Shown: positions 26,374 through 35,693, numbered from the stretch's first letter. The stretch: 64,000 bases of DNA from Rhizobium sp. BK602 (GCF_014195095.1 NZ_JACIBC010000005.1:124001-188000), one strand, 5' to 3'. Translations and numbers: made by a program. Notes: generated from the letters alone by a model not told the origin.

Positions 26374-27159
26374 CTACAGATCCTTTTTCAAAGACGGCCG
26401 CTCGCGATCGGAGCGCGCCAAAGGAATTTCGTCATTGGAAGTCGTTTTAAGTTTCTTCTTGCCGCCTCCTGGGGAGGCGAGTTCCGATTTAAGCAGGCAG
26501 GCCTGGGTAAAGGCGGCAAAGGCGTCGCAGGCCCCGCTCACCAGACGGGCCGCATCCTTGTTCCGCCCGCCCCTCTTGGCCGAAATGAAAACGGTCCAAT
26601 CCGTCGGCTTCAGCTGCGTGCCCGCCGATGCCTCGAGGAAATTGAGGTAGTAGTCGGACCTGTCCCAGAGAATTTCCAACCATCCGGCGATCAATGGCGC
26701 CTTCAGCCGTGACGCCAGCAAATCCCGTATCTGGCGCTCATAATTCCTTGTGAGCTCAAGCTGCTCACCATACGGCCCGGCGCCGGACGACAGCGCTGCC
26801 TGCATGTCGCATAACGCCTCCAGCCGTCCGAAATCATCGGGCAACAGATCGACATCCGCCAAGAGCGGCTCAAGCTGGGCCTTACCTAGCGTAATTTCCC
26901 GCAGGCCAATTGCCGTGATCGAAGCCACTCTCCAGCCGCTTCGAGGTTGCGATGAAACGAAACCCTTATGCGACAAGCGGCTCAAGGCGGCGCGAACGAT
27001 CCCGCGCCCAAGCTTGTAGCTCTTGCAGAGGGCCTGCTCGGACAACCTTTCCCCGGGCGAAAAGCCGCCGGCCTTGATTTCATGCCGAATCTTTTCCTCG
27101 GCGATCGCCACCAGATCGGTTGGGCCTTGCGACAGAAATGGGCTTTGACGGTCAAACAT
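26374..27159 (-). CDS. GntR-family transcriptional regulator
   Basis: A 261-residue regulator heading the importer operon. The N-terminal winged helix is typical of GntR (LSEQALCKSYKLGRGIVRAALSRLSHKGFV, about residues 38-70). The C-terminal two thirds are helical and resemble an FCD-type ligand domain, though metal-binding His residues are not obvious. It probably senses the imported compound and controls its own operon. A small palindrome, AGTTT-ATA-AAACT, stands 20 bp upstream of its start. Confidence 0.85.
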   Translation of the reverse strand: MFDRQSPFLSQGPTDLVAIAEEKIRHEIKAGGFSPGERLSEQALCKSYKLGRGIVRAALSRLSHKGFVSSQPRSGWRVASITAIGLREITLGKAQLEPLLADVDLLPDDFGRLEALCDMQAALSSGAGPYGEQLELTRNYERQIRDLLASRLKAPLIAGWLEILWDRSDYYLNFLEASAGTQLKPTDWTVFISAKRGGRNKDAARLVSGACDAFAAFTQACLLKSELASPGGGKKKLKTTSNDEIPLARSDRERPSLKKDL

Positions 27160-27178
27160 AATGTGAAACTAACATCTC

Positions 27179-27191
27179 AGTTTATAAAACT
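27179..27191. promoter_or_regulatory. Candidate GntR operator in AT-rich promoter
   Basis: AGTTT/AAACT with a three-base centre, inside an AT-rich stretch (27160-27235) that contrasts with its GC-rich surroundings. This is the promoter region of the importer operon. The site is short and unsupported by a second copy, so confidence is low. The rest of 27192-27438 shows nothing else I can name. Confidence 0.35.
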
Positions 27192-27438
27192 AAAGTGTCA
27201 ATTTTACTATTGTTGATCTTTTTTATAGAGAATTTTTGCGCAACGATCGGTCCTGGCCGATTCAAAATTCCGATATCGTGATTGCCGGGCGCCATGCCGC
27301 AAGCCTGTTCGCGAGCAGCAACGGGCGCTACCATCCGTTGGGAAAGGCGCGTACGTGCTATGCTGCCGCTGGCAATTGCGGTGAAGGCGCCATTCGTTAT
27401 AGCCATTTCAATGGCTTGATTTCTCGAGGAGACCCAGC

Positions 27439-27831
27439 ATGGACCGGTTTACGGGAAGCTGTCTGTGCGGCAGCGTCAGGATTGTGGCATCAGGACCCCC
27501 ATACCGGGTCGGCCTTTGTCACTGTATGGATTGCCGCAAGCATCACGGCGCTCTTTTTCACGCTTCCGCAATATTCCCGCAGGATGCGGTGACGATCGAC
27601 GGCGAAACACGCGACTATGCCGGGCGGTTTTTCTGCCCCCGCTGCGGCTCGCCGGTTTTCGCACGCAGTGCGGACGAGATCGAGGTCAACCTCGGCTCCC
27701 TAGATTCCCCCGACCAGTTAAAGCCTACCTACGAACTCTGGACCATTCGCCGCGAGGCCTGGTTGCCGCCTTTTCCGCTCGCGAGGCGATATGAGCGCGA
27801 TCGTGACGCCACGAGCCGCTTTGAGGAATAG
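27439..27831 (+). CDS. GFA (CENP-V) family zinc protein
   Basis: A 130-residue protein with the zinc ligands of the glutathione-dependent formaldehyde-activating fold: CLCG at 8-11, CHCMDC at about 27-32 and CPRCGSP at about 66-72. AGGAGACCCAGC precedes the ATG. Biochemical function of this family is mostly unsettled; several were named after Gfa, which binds S-hydroxymethylglutathione. It is convergent with the MarR gene and alone on its strand. Confidence 0.85.
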   Translation: MDRFTGSCLCGSVRIVASGPPYRVGLCHCMDCRKHHGALFHASAIFPQDAVTIDGETRDYAGRFFCPRCGSPVFARSADEIEVNLGSLDSPDQLKPTYELWTIRREAWLPPFPLARRYERDRDATSRFEE

Positions 27832-27863
27832 ATCGCGCAAACCAATGGAATCCAGGGCCTCGT

Positions 27864-28346
27864 TCAAACCTGACGCAACGGCGCGCGGCTCAGTTCGTTG
27901 CCGGCGGCGATCGCCTTGCGAAGAAGCCGCATCAATTCTTCCGTCTCATCGTCCGTGAGGCCGCGGACCATAAGCTGCTGCGCAGCCGTCACGGCGGGCG
28001 TGATGCCTTCCAGCGTCTTTTTGCCTTCCGGGGTCATCGTCAGCTCGCGGGCGCGGCGATCGCGGCTGCTCGCCTGCCGTTCGATCAGCCCCTTCTGCGC
28101 CAGCCTGTCCACCACGCCGGTGATCGTGGTGCGGTCATAGGCGATCAGCCCTGCAAGCGTCACCTGATCGATGCCCGGACTGGTGCTGATCGCCGCGAGC
28201 GCCGCATATTGCACCGGCGTCAGGTCATAGCCCGCCGCTTCCGCTTCGGAATGAAACACCGCCACGGCGATCTGCTGGAGCCGGCGGATCAGATGCCCCG
28301 GCATGTCATTATTGTCTCTCACCCAAGTCTCCACGCTCGCCGTCAT
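27864..28346 (-). CDS. MarR-family regulator, MobR-like
   Basis: A 160-residue MarR protein. The winged helix spans about residues 55-100 (VTLAGLIAYDRTTITGVVDRLAQKGLIERQ, then the wing SSRDRRARELTMTPEG). It is divergent from the 3-hydroxybenzoate 4-monooxygenase gene, the arrangement known for mobR/mobA in Comamonas, where MobR represses mobA until 3-hydroxybenzoate binds. A strong inverted repeat lies just before its start. Confidence 0.82.
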   Translation of the reverse strand: MTASVETWVRDNNDMPGHLIRRLQQIAVAVFHSEAEAAGYDLTPVQYAALAAISTSPGIDQVTLAGLIAYDRTTITGVVDRLAQKGLIERQASSRDRRARELTMTPEGKKTLEGITPAVTAAQQLMVRGLTDDETEELMRLLRKAIAAGNELSRAPLRQV

Positions 28347-28353
28347 TATTGAC

Positions 28354-28376
28354 AGTATACTGATGATCAGTGTACT
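28354..28376. promoter_or_regulatory. MarR/MobR operator palindrome
   Basis: AGTATACTGA (28354-28363) and TCAGTGTACT (28367-28376), a ten-base inverted repeat with one mismatch and a three-base centre. It begins eight bases upstream of the MarR start and lies in the only promoter space shared with the monooxygenase, so it fits a MarR dimer controlling both. Confidence 0.75.
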
Positions 28377-28493
28377 GACTAATTACGGCAACTGAAAAAT
28401 CTGCATTTTCGCATCAGTTTAGACACCGGTTATGCCCGCGTCGAGATGCCCCGCCATCGGCATCGACCCGACCGGTATGGGAGGAGACCATTC

Positions 28494-30431
28494 ATGCAAT
28501 TTCATCTCAATGGCTTCAGAACCGGCGACCCCGATCTGTCGGAGCCCACATCCGAAGCCGCGTCGCGCACGGACACGCTGCCATCGGAAGTCGACGTGCT
28601 GATCGTCGGATGCGGCCCCGCCGGGCTGACGCTCGCAGCCCAGCTTTCCGCCTTTCCGGCCATCAGAACCGCGATCATCGACCAGAAGCACGGCCCGCTC
28701 GAGCTCGGACAGGCCGACGGCATTGCCTGTCGCACGCTTGAAATGTTCGAGGCATTCGGCTTCGCGGACAAGGTGCTCAAGGAATCCTACTGGGTCAACG
28801 AGACCTCTTTCTGGAAGCCGGGCGATATGAACCGCGAAAGCATCGTCCGCCACGGCCGCATTTTCGATGTCGAGGAAGGGCTGTCGGAAATGCCGCATGT
28901 CATCCTCAACCAGGCACGGATACACGACTTCTATCTCGACCTCATGCGCCGCTCGCCGAACCGGCTGGAGCCGCATTACTCCCGCCGCCTCGCCGATCTG
29001 CGGATCGATACCGGTGCTTCGGCCGGCAGCCACCCGGTCACCGTCAGACTGGAGCGGACGGACGACGCGCATGAAGGCTTGGTCGAGACCGTGAAAGCCC
29101 GTTACGTCGTCGGCTGCGACGGCGCCCGCAGCGCCGTGCGCAAAGCGATCGGCCGGGAACTCCGTGGCGATTCCGCCAATCAGGCCTGGGGCGTCATGGA
29201 CGTGCTGGCCGTAACCGATTTTCCGGACATCCGCCTCAAGGCGCTGATCCAGTCGGCGAAAGAGGGCAGCATCGTGCTCATTCCGCGCGAAGGCGGCTAT
29301 CTCGTCCGCATCTATGTCGAACTCGACAAGCTGGCGGCAAATGAGCGCGTCGCCAGCAAGGCCATCACCGTCGACCATCTGATCACCGCGGCACAGCGCG
29401 TTCTAAAGCCATACAGCTTCGACGTGAAGCAAGTTGCCTGGTGGTCGGTCTACGAGATCGGCCAGCGGCTCTGCGACAAGTTCGACGACGTGTCGGAAGA
29501 GGGTATCGCGACGCGCCTGCCGCATGTCTTCATTGCCGGCGACGCCTGCCACACCCACAGCCCGAAGGCGGGCCAGGGCATGAATGTTTCCATGCAGGAC
29601 GCCTTCAACCTCGGCTGGAAGCTCGCCGCCGTGCTGGAGGGTCGAGCGCCCGCATCCCTGCTGCACAGCTATTCCGCCGAGCGCCAATCGATCGCCAAGG
29701 AGCTGATCGATTTCGACCGAGAATGGGCAAAGATGCTCAGCGCACCCCTCAGATCCGACGCCAATCCGGGCGGCGTCGATCCGACGGAGGTCCAGACCTA
29801 TTTCATTCGATCCGGGCACTACACCGCCGGCACGGCAACGCGCTACACCCCATCGGCCCTCATCGGCGATGCAGACCATCAGCATCTTGCCACGGGTTTT
29901 TCAATCGGCACGCGTTTCCATTCCGCGCCCGTCATCCGCCTTGGCGATGCCAAGACGATGGAACTCGGCCACGCCGCCAGGGCCGACGGACGCTGGCGTC
30001 TCTACGCATTTGCCGGAAAAGACGATCGCGCACAATCGGGCTCGCCGCTCTCGGGACTGTGCGACTTCCTGACGAGCGCTGCCTCACCCCTGAGGAAGTT
30101 CACCCCCGAGGGCGCAGATATCGACTCCGTCATCGACGTGCGCGCGATCTTCCAGCAGGCCTATCGCGATCTTGCGATGGAGGCGATGCCGGCATTCCTC
30201 CTGCCCGCCAAGGGTCGCCTCGGCCTGCGCGATTATGAAAAGATGTTCTGCGCCGACCTCAGGCCCGGCCGGGATATCTTCGACCTGCGTGGCATCGACC
30301 GCAGTCAGGGCTGCATGATCATCGTGCGGCCCGACCAATATGTCGCACATATATTGCCCCTCGATGCTCACGCGAGGCTCGCAGCCTTCTTCGACGGCTT
30401 CATGATCGCGCAAAACGGGCCGGCGGTTTGA
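28494..30431 (+). CDS. mobA: 3-hydroxybenzoate 4-monooxygenase
   Basis: A 645-residue FAD-dependent aromatic hydroxylase. The start MQFHLNGFRTGDPDL is very like the Comamonas enzyme as I remember it; ATG 28494 has GGAGGAG upstream. FAD site VGCGPAGLTLA (about residue 39), LGQADGIACRTLEMFEAFGF, VVGCDGARSAVRKAIG and GDACHTHSPKAGQGMN follow in the normal order, then the C-terminal thioredoxin-like domain. It should convert 3-hydroxybenzoate to protocatechuate with NADPH and oxygen. No protocatechuate ring-cleavage genes are in the window. Confidence 0.88.
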   Translation: MQFHLNGFRTGDPDLSEPTSEAASRTDTLPSEVDVLIVGCGPAGLTLAAQLSAFPAIRTAIIDQKHGPLELGQADGIACRTLEMFEAFGFADKVLKESYWVNETSFWKPGDMNRESIVRHGRIFDVEEGLSEMPHVILNQARIHDFYLDLMRRSPNRLEPHYSRRLADLRIDTGASAGSHPVTVRLERTDDAHEGLVETVKARYVVGCDGARSAVRKAIGRELRGDSANQAWGVMDVLAVTDFPDIRLKALIQSAKEGSIVLIPREGGYLVRIYVELDKLAANERVASKAITVDHLITAAQRVLKPYSFDVKQVAWWSVYEIGQRLCDKFDDVSEEGIATRLPHVFIAGDACHTHSPKAGQGMNVSMQDAFNLGWKLAAVLEGRAPASLLHSYSAERQSIAKELIDFDREWAKMLSAPLRSDANPGGVDPTEVQTYFIRSGHYTAGTATRYTPSALIGDADHQHLATGFSIGTRFHSAPVIRLGDAKTMELGHAARADGRWRLYAFAGKDDRAQSGSPLSGLCDFLTSAASPLRKFTPEGADIDSVIDVRAIFQQAYRDLAMEAMPAFLLPAKGRLGLRDYEKMFCADLRPGRDIFDLRGIDRSQGCMIIVRPDQYVAHILPLDAHARLAAFFDGFMIAQNGPAV

Positions 30432-30452
30432 TTTGGCGACATTGCCCTTCCG

Positions 30453-31163
30453 CTACTTTGGCAAGCCATGGCCCTCAAAGACGCCCTTCGCGACTACGGC
30501 CGCCGAGAGAGCCGCGGGCCAACCGATATAGAAGGCGAGATGGGTGATGAGCTCCGAGATCTCGGCTTTCGTCACACCCACGGCGGCCGCCTTGGCAAGA
30601 TACATGCCGAGGAATTCGGTCTGTCCGGTGGCGATCAGCGCGGTCACCGTCGCCAGATTGCGGTCGTGGACGGACAGGTTCGGACGAAGCCAGACTTCGC
30701 CATACAGCAGATCGTTGGTGATCTCCACGAGACCGGGAACGATCGCGCCGAAGGTCTCCTGAAGAATGCTCACACGGGCATCGTCGCCGGGCAGCGCCTG
30801 TTGCGGCGTCAAGAGTTCCGGCGCGACAGGCGGCAGCTGATCGGCAGCAATGCCGCGCTGCGCGAAGATGTCCTTGAGCACGGCGACTGCGGAGAAGGCA
30901 GTCGACCAGCCGGCATAAAAGGCGACCTGCGTGACGATCTCCGAGAGTTCCGCCGGCGTCACGCCAGTGGCAAGGGCGGTGTTGAAATAATGGGCAAAGC
31001 CGATCGTGCGTTCGCCTGCAACCAGAGCCGAGACGGTGATGATGCTACGGTCCCGCGCGGAGAGTGCTGACCGCTTCCACAATCCGTTGACAATGGCGTC
31101 TTCGGTATATTTCGCAAGCGCGGGCGCAACGGCACGCACGTCATCGATCGTAATCGCTTCCAT
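30453..31163 (-). CDS. Carboxymuconolactone decarboxylase-family protein, duplicated domain
   Basis: A 236-residue all-helical protein made of two CMD/AhpD-like domains. Repeated blocks are visible: SARDRSIITVSALVAGE with FYAGWSTAF, and SVHDRNLATVTALIATGQ with FYIGWPAAL. The Cys-x-x-Cys of AhpD peroxidase is absent, so it is nearer decarboxylases or unknown members. ATG 31163 has GGAG six bases upstream and is preferred over 31175. It follows the flavodoxin-like gene by 21 bp and is probably co-transcribed with it. Confidence 0.82.
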   Translation of the reverse strand: MEAITIDDVRAVAPALAKYTEDAIVNGLWKRSALSARDRSIITVSALVAGERTIGFAHYFNTALATGVTPAELSEIVTQVAFYAGWSTAFSAVAVLKDIFAQRGIAADQLPPVAPELLTPQQALPGDDARVSILQETFGAIVPGLVEITNDLLYGEVWLRPNLSVHDRNLATVTALIATGQTEFLGMYLAKAAAVGVTKAEISELITHLAFYIGWPAALSAAVVAKGVFEGHGLPK

Positions 31164-31184
31164 ATCGGTCTCCATCGGTCGAGG

Positions 31185-31760
31185 TTAGGCTGCCGCAGGC
31201 CGAAAGCGCAGCGCGATCTCGGCAACGCGCTGGCCGAGATAGGCGGCGGTCTTCAGATCGCTTTGGTTCGGGGTCTGATCCGCACCCTGATCGTTGTTGG
31301 ACTGCGCCATGGCGCCGAGCCAGCTTCCGTGCCGGTTCAAGTCCTCGACGCTGCCGGTGCTGCTGCTGTTGCCGGGCATGAGGTCGAGACCGACCCAGAT
31401 CATGCCCTGCTGGGCGGCAAACAGCGCCATGGAGATCAGGGAATTGAGCTTGTCGCCGTGCTGGGCACCGGAATTGGTGAAGCCGGCCGCCAGTTTGTTA
31501 CGCCACTTCTGTTCGAACCAGGCGGTCCGGGTCGAGGCTTCCATGAATTGCTTGAAGCGGGCGCTGATGAGGCCATTGTAGGTCGGCGCCCCGAAGATGA
31601 TCGCGTCGCTGGCTTCCAGCGTTGCCCATGGAATGTCGCCATCGGCGACGGCAACGAGCCTGACATCGGCACCCGGTACACGTCCTGCTCCCTCGGCAAC
31701 GAGTTGAGCAACCTTGGCGGTATGGCCGTAGCCACTGTCGTAAACGATGGAAATCAGCAT
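31185..31760 (-). CDS. Flavodoxin-fold NAD(P)H-dependent oxidoreductase
   Basis: A 191-residue flavodoxin-like protein (WrbA/NQO type). FMN phosphate loop SGYGHTAKVAQ at residues 8-18 and FGAPTYNGLISARFKQFME around 70 are seen. Start ATG 31760 is chosen because the fold begins there (LISIVYDS). Such proteins reduce quinones by two electrons. It is divergent from a LysR gene that may control it. Confidence 0.84.
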   Translation of the reverse strand: MLISIVYDSGYGHTAKVAQLVAEGAGRVPGADVRLVAVADGDIPWATLEASDAIIFGAPTYNGLISARFKQFMEASTRTAWFEQKWRNKLAAGFTNSGAQHGDKLNSLISMALFAAQQGMIWVGLDLMPGNSSSTGSVEDLNRHGSWLGAMAQSNNDQGADQTPNQSDLKTAAYLGQRVAEIALRFRPAAA

Positions 31761-31970
31761 GTCTGACAATCCTGCTGCGCCAGTATCAGGCGCCTGAAGG
31801 TGAAAAGGGGGCCGCGTCGAGGCGACCACTTCGATTGCCCCGCAGCGGCGCTTCCGGCGGCTTGGCTCCAGGAGACTTGCAAAGCAGGCTTCATATACTG
31901 TAGAATTTCATGCGTTAGTGATGATATTATTTCCCATGACTTGAGCGTCTGGCGCTACAATAGGATGATC

Positions 31971-32876
31971 ATGCGTGACAGGCTGGAAGGGGTTGCGGTC
32001 TTTGTCGAAACGGTGGAGGCCGGTGGCTTTTCGCGGGCCGCGGAGCGTCTGGCGCTCTCCCGTTCCGCCGTCGGCAAGGCGGTCGCCCGATTGGAAACGC
32101 GGCTTGGGGTGCGGCTTTTTCATCGAACCACCCGTGTCCAGACGCTGACCGAGGAGGGGCAGGCCTATTATGAGCGGTGCCAGCGCGCGCTCGAGGAGCT
32201 ACGGGCGGGGGAAAACCTCCTGGAAGCCGGACGCACGGACGTCGTCGGCCAGCTGCGCATCTCCATGCCCGTCTTGTTTGGCCATCATTGCGTCGCGCCC
32301 CTCCTGCTCGACCTCGCAAAGCAGCATCCCAGACTCGAGCTCGATCTTCGCTTCAGCGATCTGGTCGTCGACGTGATTGGCGAAGGCTTCGATCTTGCCA
32401 TTCGCAACGGGCCGACGCCGGAGGGCAGCGGCCTGCGCATGCGCAAACTTCTCAGCCAGAAGAAAGTCGTCTGCGCCGCCCCCGCCTACCTCGCCGAACG
32501 AGGACGGCCGGACAGCATTGCCGATCTTGCCGCACATGACGCATTGGTCTACTGGCGCAACAACCAGCTATATCCCTGGCAATTGCGCGACGCGGAAGGA
32601 CGACAGCGGGATTGCGTCCTGAAATGGCGCCTGCGGTTCGACAATCTCGAAACCATCGTCGACGCCGCTGTCGCGGGCATGGGGATCGCCTGGCTGCCCG
32701 ACTGGCTGGTGCGCGAGCATCTGCGCGATGGACGCCTCGTCACTTTGCTCGACGAATATCCCTCGACATCGCTGGACACGTTCGCCGTCTGGCCGGACAC
32801 ACAGCATTTGCCGAAACGCCTGCGCCTGACCATCGATACGCTGGTGTCAAACCTTCCGAGCGCCGTTCACCTCTGA
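31971..32876 (+). CDS. LysR-family transcriptional regulator
   Basis: A 301-residue regulator with the N-terminal helix-turn-helix GFSRAAERLALSRSAVGKAVARLE (about residues 19-42) and the co-inducer domain to the end. It belongs to the CrgA-like branch. AGGA sits before ATG 31971 (ATG 31965 is also possible). The 210-bp divergent space to the flavodoxin gene is the likely control region. It differs clearly from the two near-duplicate LysR proteins at 35.9 and 40.0 kb. Confidence 0.87.
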   Translation: MRDRLEGVAVFVETVEAGGFSRAAERLALSRSAVGKAVARLETRLGVRLFHRTTRVQTLTEEGQAYYERCQRALEELRAGENLLEAGRTDVVGQLRISMPVLFGHHCVAPLLLDLAKQHPRLELDLRFSDLVVDVIGEGFDLAIRNGPTPEGSGLRMRKLLSQKKVVCAAPAYLAERGRPDSIADLAAHDALVYWRNNQLYPWQLRDAEGRQRDCVLKWRLRFDNLETIVDAAVAGMGIAWLPDWLVREHLRDGRLVTLLDEYPSTSLDTFAVWPDTQHLPKRLRLTIDTLVSNLPSAVHL

Positions 32877-33178
32877 TTGCGAGATGGGCTGGCAAGCGGG
32901 TTCCGATCGGGCATTATCGCCGATTGATGAATATCCCTCATAATTACATGCGGATTTACATGGCTAGTTGGCCATGGACAGCCGATCTATATCTCCTCTC
33001 GACGGATCGACGCGAAGTCCCATTGGCGAAATAGCCGCCTGATGAAGGCTCCCGCCGCGGTGAAACGGTCCGGGGCGCACAAATCGCCGTCCACGCAAAA
33101 TTTCAATTCCATCGACATGCCGGGACGCCGTCGCCACGGCCGGCATCCCGGCATGAGACATCACGAGGTAATATCCAG
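32877..33178. other. Intergenic region before MFS gene
   Basis: 302 bp without a credible gene. It contains one ATGA-N7-TCAT palindrome (listed separately) and an AT-rich patch (32921-32960) that probably holds the MFS promoter. Nothing else recognised. Confidence 0.6.
32927..32941. promoter_or_regulatory. LysR-type box 1 (ATGA-N7-TCAT)
   Basis: ATGAATATCCCTCAT, 238 bp upstream of the MFS gene. It contains the T-N11-A core of LysR sites and is one of nine copies between 32.9 and 49.4 kb. Confidence 0.65.
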
Positions 33179-34378
33179 ATGCTGCTAGAATTCTCTTCGG
33201 CAAGCGATACCGATGCCGATCGCGCACCGGCCTGGGGTGGCGTCTTTGCGCTGTCGCTGGGCGCCTTCGCATTGATCGCCTCCGAATTCATGCCGGTCAG
33301 CCTGCTGACGCCGATCGCATCCGACCTGCAGATCACCGAGGGTCAGGCCGGCCAGGCGATCTCGGTGTCCGGCGCGTTCGCGGTTCTGACGAGCCTGTTC
33401 ATATCCGCCGTTGCCGGCCAGCTCGATCGCAAGCTGCTGTTGCTGATGCTGACCGGCCTGATGATCGTCTCCGGAACGATCGTGGCGCTTGCTCCCAACT
33501 ATGAAATCTTCATGCTCGGCCGCGCATTGATCGGCGTCGTCATCGGCGGCTTCTGGTCGATGTCGGCCGCGATCGCAATGCGGCTCGTGCGGGACGATCA
33601 GGTGCCGCGGGCTCTGGCGATCCTGAACGGCGGCAATGCGCTTGCCACCGTGGTTGCCGCACCGCTCGGAAGCCTGCTCGGCGGTCTCATCGGATGGCGC
33701 GGCGCCTTCTTCTTCGTGGTTCCCGTCGCAGCCATCGTTTTCGCCTGGCAGCTGATCAGCCTTCCATCGCTGAAAACCGCAACTCGCACAAGCGGAGCCG
33801 GCGTCTTCAAGGTGTTGGCGCGACCCGTCGTCGCCTTGGGCATGGCGGCCGTCAGCATATTCTTCATGGGTCAGTTCGCGCTGTTCACCTATTTGCGGCC
33901 GTTTCTCGAGACGGTGGAGCATGTCGACGTCTCCACGCTGTCGCTCCTGCTGCTGATGATGGGCGTGACCGGCTTCATCGGCACGTCGCTCATCGGACGC
34001 TTCGTGCAGGGCGGTCTCTACCGCACGCTGATCATCATCCCGGCGCTGATGGCGCTTATCGCGGCGGCGCTCATTCTGTTGGGCGGCGGTATCGCAATGA
34101 CCGCGATATTGCTCGGCCTCTGGGGACTGTTCGCCACCTCGGCGCCGGTCGGCTGGTGGACCTGGGTGGCCAGAACATTGCCTGACGATGCCGAGGCAGG
34201 CGGCGGCCTGATGGTCGCGGTCGTCCAGCTCGCCATCACCTTCGGCGCGATCGTCGGCGGCCTGCTGTTCGACACGAGCGGATACGTCGCGACCTTCGGC
34301 GTCAGCGCGGTACTGTTGCTCGTCGCAGCCTTGCTGGCGCTCCTGACGGCACGCAGCCGGCAACCGCAGACCGCTTGA
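33179..34378 (+). CDS. MFS transporter (AraJ/sugar-efflux-like)
   Basis: A 399-residue inner-membrane protein with about 12 segments. It begins WGGVFALSLGAFALIASEFMP, the typical first helix of the DHA1/AraJ group (GAFALIASEFMPV), and has AGQLDRKLLLL as motif A. The group exports drugs, sugars or small metabolites. An upstream LysR box links it to the local regulon. Confidence 0.87.
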   Translation: MLLEFSSASDTDADRAPAWGGVFALSLGAFALIASEFMPVSLLTPIASDLQITEGQAGQAISVSGAFAVLTSLFISAVAGQLDRKLLLLMLTGLMIVSGTIVALAPNYEIFMLGRALIGVVIGGFWSMSAAIAMRLVRDDQVPRALAILNGGNALATVVAAPLGSLLGGLIGWRGAFFFVVPVAAIVFAWQLISLPSLKTATRTSGAGVFKVLARPVVALGMAAVSIFFMGQFALFTYLRPFLETVEHVDVSTLSLLLLMMGVTGFIGTSLIGRFVQGGLYRTLIIIPALMALIAAALILLGGGIAMTAILLGLWGLFATSAPVGWWTWVARTLPDDAEAGGGLMVAVVQLAITFGAIVGGLLFDTSGYVATFGVSAVLLLVAALLALLTARSRQPQTA

Positions 34379-34410
34379 GGTGCCGTGCCGGAAGTGCCGC
34401 CAGCCTATTC

Positions 34411-34425
34411 ATGAGCAGCCCTCAT
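34411..34425. promoter_or_regulatory. LysR-type box 2 (ATGA-N7-TCAT)
   Basis: ATGAGCAGCCCTCAT, 86 bp upstream of the secreted hydrolase gene. It matches box 1 in its right half including the spacer end CCC. Confidence 0.65.
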
Positions 34426-34510
34426 AACGACGAGCGAAATCAGCGGTCTAATTCCCCCGGCCCGGTCGAATTACATGAGCAACTCAACGAACCAGATATG
34501 GAGACGGATG

Positions 34511-35629
34511 ATGAACGACACCCAAAAGCCTGTCGAAGCGAACGACGAAAACAACGTCGATATCGATCGGCGCAACCTCCTGAAACTGACCGGCGCCAGT
34601 GTTGCCGCGCTGGGCGCGATGTCCATCCTCGACCTTCCCTTTGCAAAGGCACAAGACATGTCCAATGGTGCAGATAATTTCTACACGAGCGACCGGGTGA
34701 CGCTCGAAAAGGTCACCTTCAAAAATCAGTACCAGCAAAATGTCGCAGGCAATCTCTTCCTGCCCAAAAACCTCGACCGGAATGCTCGCAACGCGGCGAT
34801 CGTCGTCGGTCACCCGATGGGTGCCGTGAAGGAGCAGAGCGCCAACCTCTACGCCACGAAAATGGCCGAGCAAGGCTTCGCCGCCATGTCGATCGATCTC
34901 CCCTTCTGGGGCGAAAGCGAAGGCGAGCCGCGCAACATGGTCTCGCCCGAACACTACGCCGAGGCCTTCAGCGCCGCCGTCGATTTTCTCGGCACCCGCC
35001 CCTTCATCGATCGCGAGCGCATCGGCGGCATCGGTGTGTGCGGCAGCGGCAGCTTCATCATCAGCGCCGCCAAGATCGATCCGCGGCTCAAGGCGATCGC
35101 GACGGTCAGCATGTACGACATGGGCGCCGCCAACCGCGATGCGCTCAACAAGTCGCTATCGGTCGAACAGCGCAAGCAGATCATCGCCGCGGCGGCGCAG
35201 AAGCGCTATGCCGAGTTCGAAGGAGGCCCGATCGACGTTGCCGGCGGCACGGATCTCGTCCTGACGGCGGATACCAATCCGATCCAGCGCGAGTTCTTCG
35301 ATTTCTACCGCACGCCGCGCGGTGAGGTCACGCCGGCAGGCGCCTCCGACCAGAGGACGACGAAGCCGACGGTCACCAGCAATGTCAAGTTCATGAACTT
35401 CTACCCGTTCAACGACATCGAAACGATCTCTCCGCGTCCGATGCTGTTCATCTCCGGCGACAAGGCCCACTCGCGCGAATTCAGCGAAGATGCCTACAAG
35501 CGCGCAGCCGAGCCGAAGGAACTTGTCTGGGTCGCGGGTGCCGGTCACGTCGATCTTTATGATCGTGTCGATCTGATCCCCTTCGACAAGCTGACCAACT
35601 TCTTCAGCCAGCATCTCGCATCCGCATAA
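34511..35629 (+). CDS. Tat-exported alpha/beta hydrolase (dienelactone hydrolase-like)
   Basis: A 372-residue protein. The N-terminus carries a twin-arginine signal: DRRNLLKLTG followed by a hydrophobic stretch and cleavage after AKA. The hydrolase fold shows the nucleophile elbow GVCGSG, with Cys in the usual Ser position as in dienelactone hydrolase, then ISGDKAHS (acid) and GAGHVDLYD (His). GGAG lies seven bases before ATG 34511; ATG 34508 is an alternative. Tat export implies a folded protein in the periplasm. Substrate unknown. Confidence 0.82.
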   Translation: MNDTQKPVEANDENNVDIDRRNLLKLTGASVAALGAMSILDLPFAKAQDMSNGADNFYTSDRVTLEKVTFKNQYQQNVAGNLFLPKNLDRNARNAAIVVGHPMGAVKEQSANLYATKMAEQGFAAMSIDLPFWGESEGEPRNMVSPEHYAEAFSAAVDFLGTRPFIDRERIGGIGVCGSGSFIISAAKIDPRLKAIATVSMYDMGAANRDALNKSLSVEQRKQIIAAAAQKRYAEFEGGPIDVAGGTDLVLTADTNPIQREFFDFYRTPRGEVTPAGASDQRTTKPTVTSNVKFMNFYPFNDIETISPRPMLFISGDKAHSREFSEDAYKRAAEPKELVWVAGAGHVDLYDRVDLIPFDKLTNFFSQHLASA

Positions 35630-35667
35630 GCTTCCCGGCGACGGGTCGCCTGTGACATGAAAACGAC

Positions 35668-35693
35668 CTGGAGAGCCCTTCTGGGCTCTCCAG
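35668..35693 (+). terminator. Hairpin after hydrolase gene
   Basis: CTGGAGAGCCC pairs perfectly with GGGCTCTCCAG around a TTCT loop, 39 bp after the stop. No T-run follows, so it is either a weak terminator or an RNA-stabilising stem. Confidence 0.5.
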
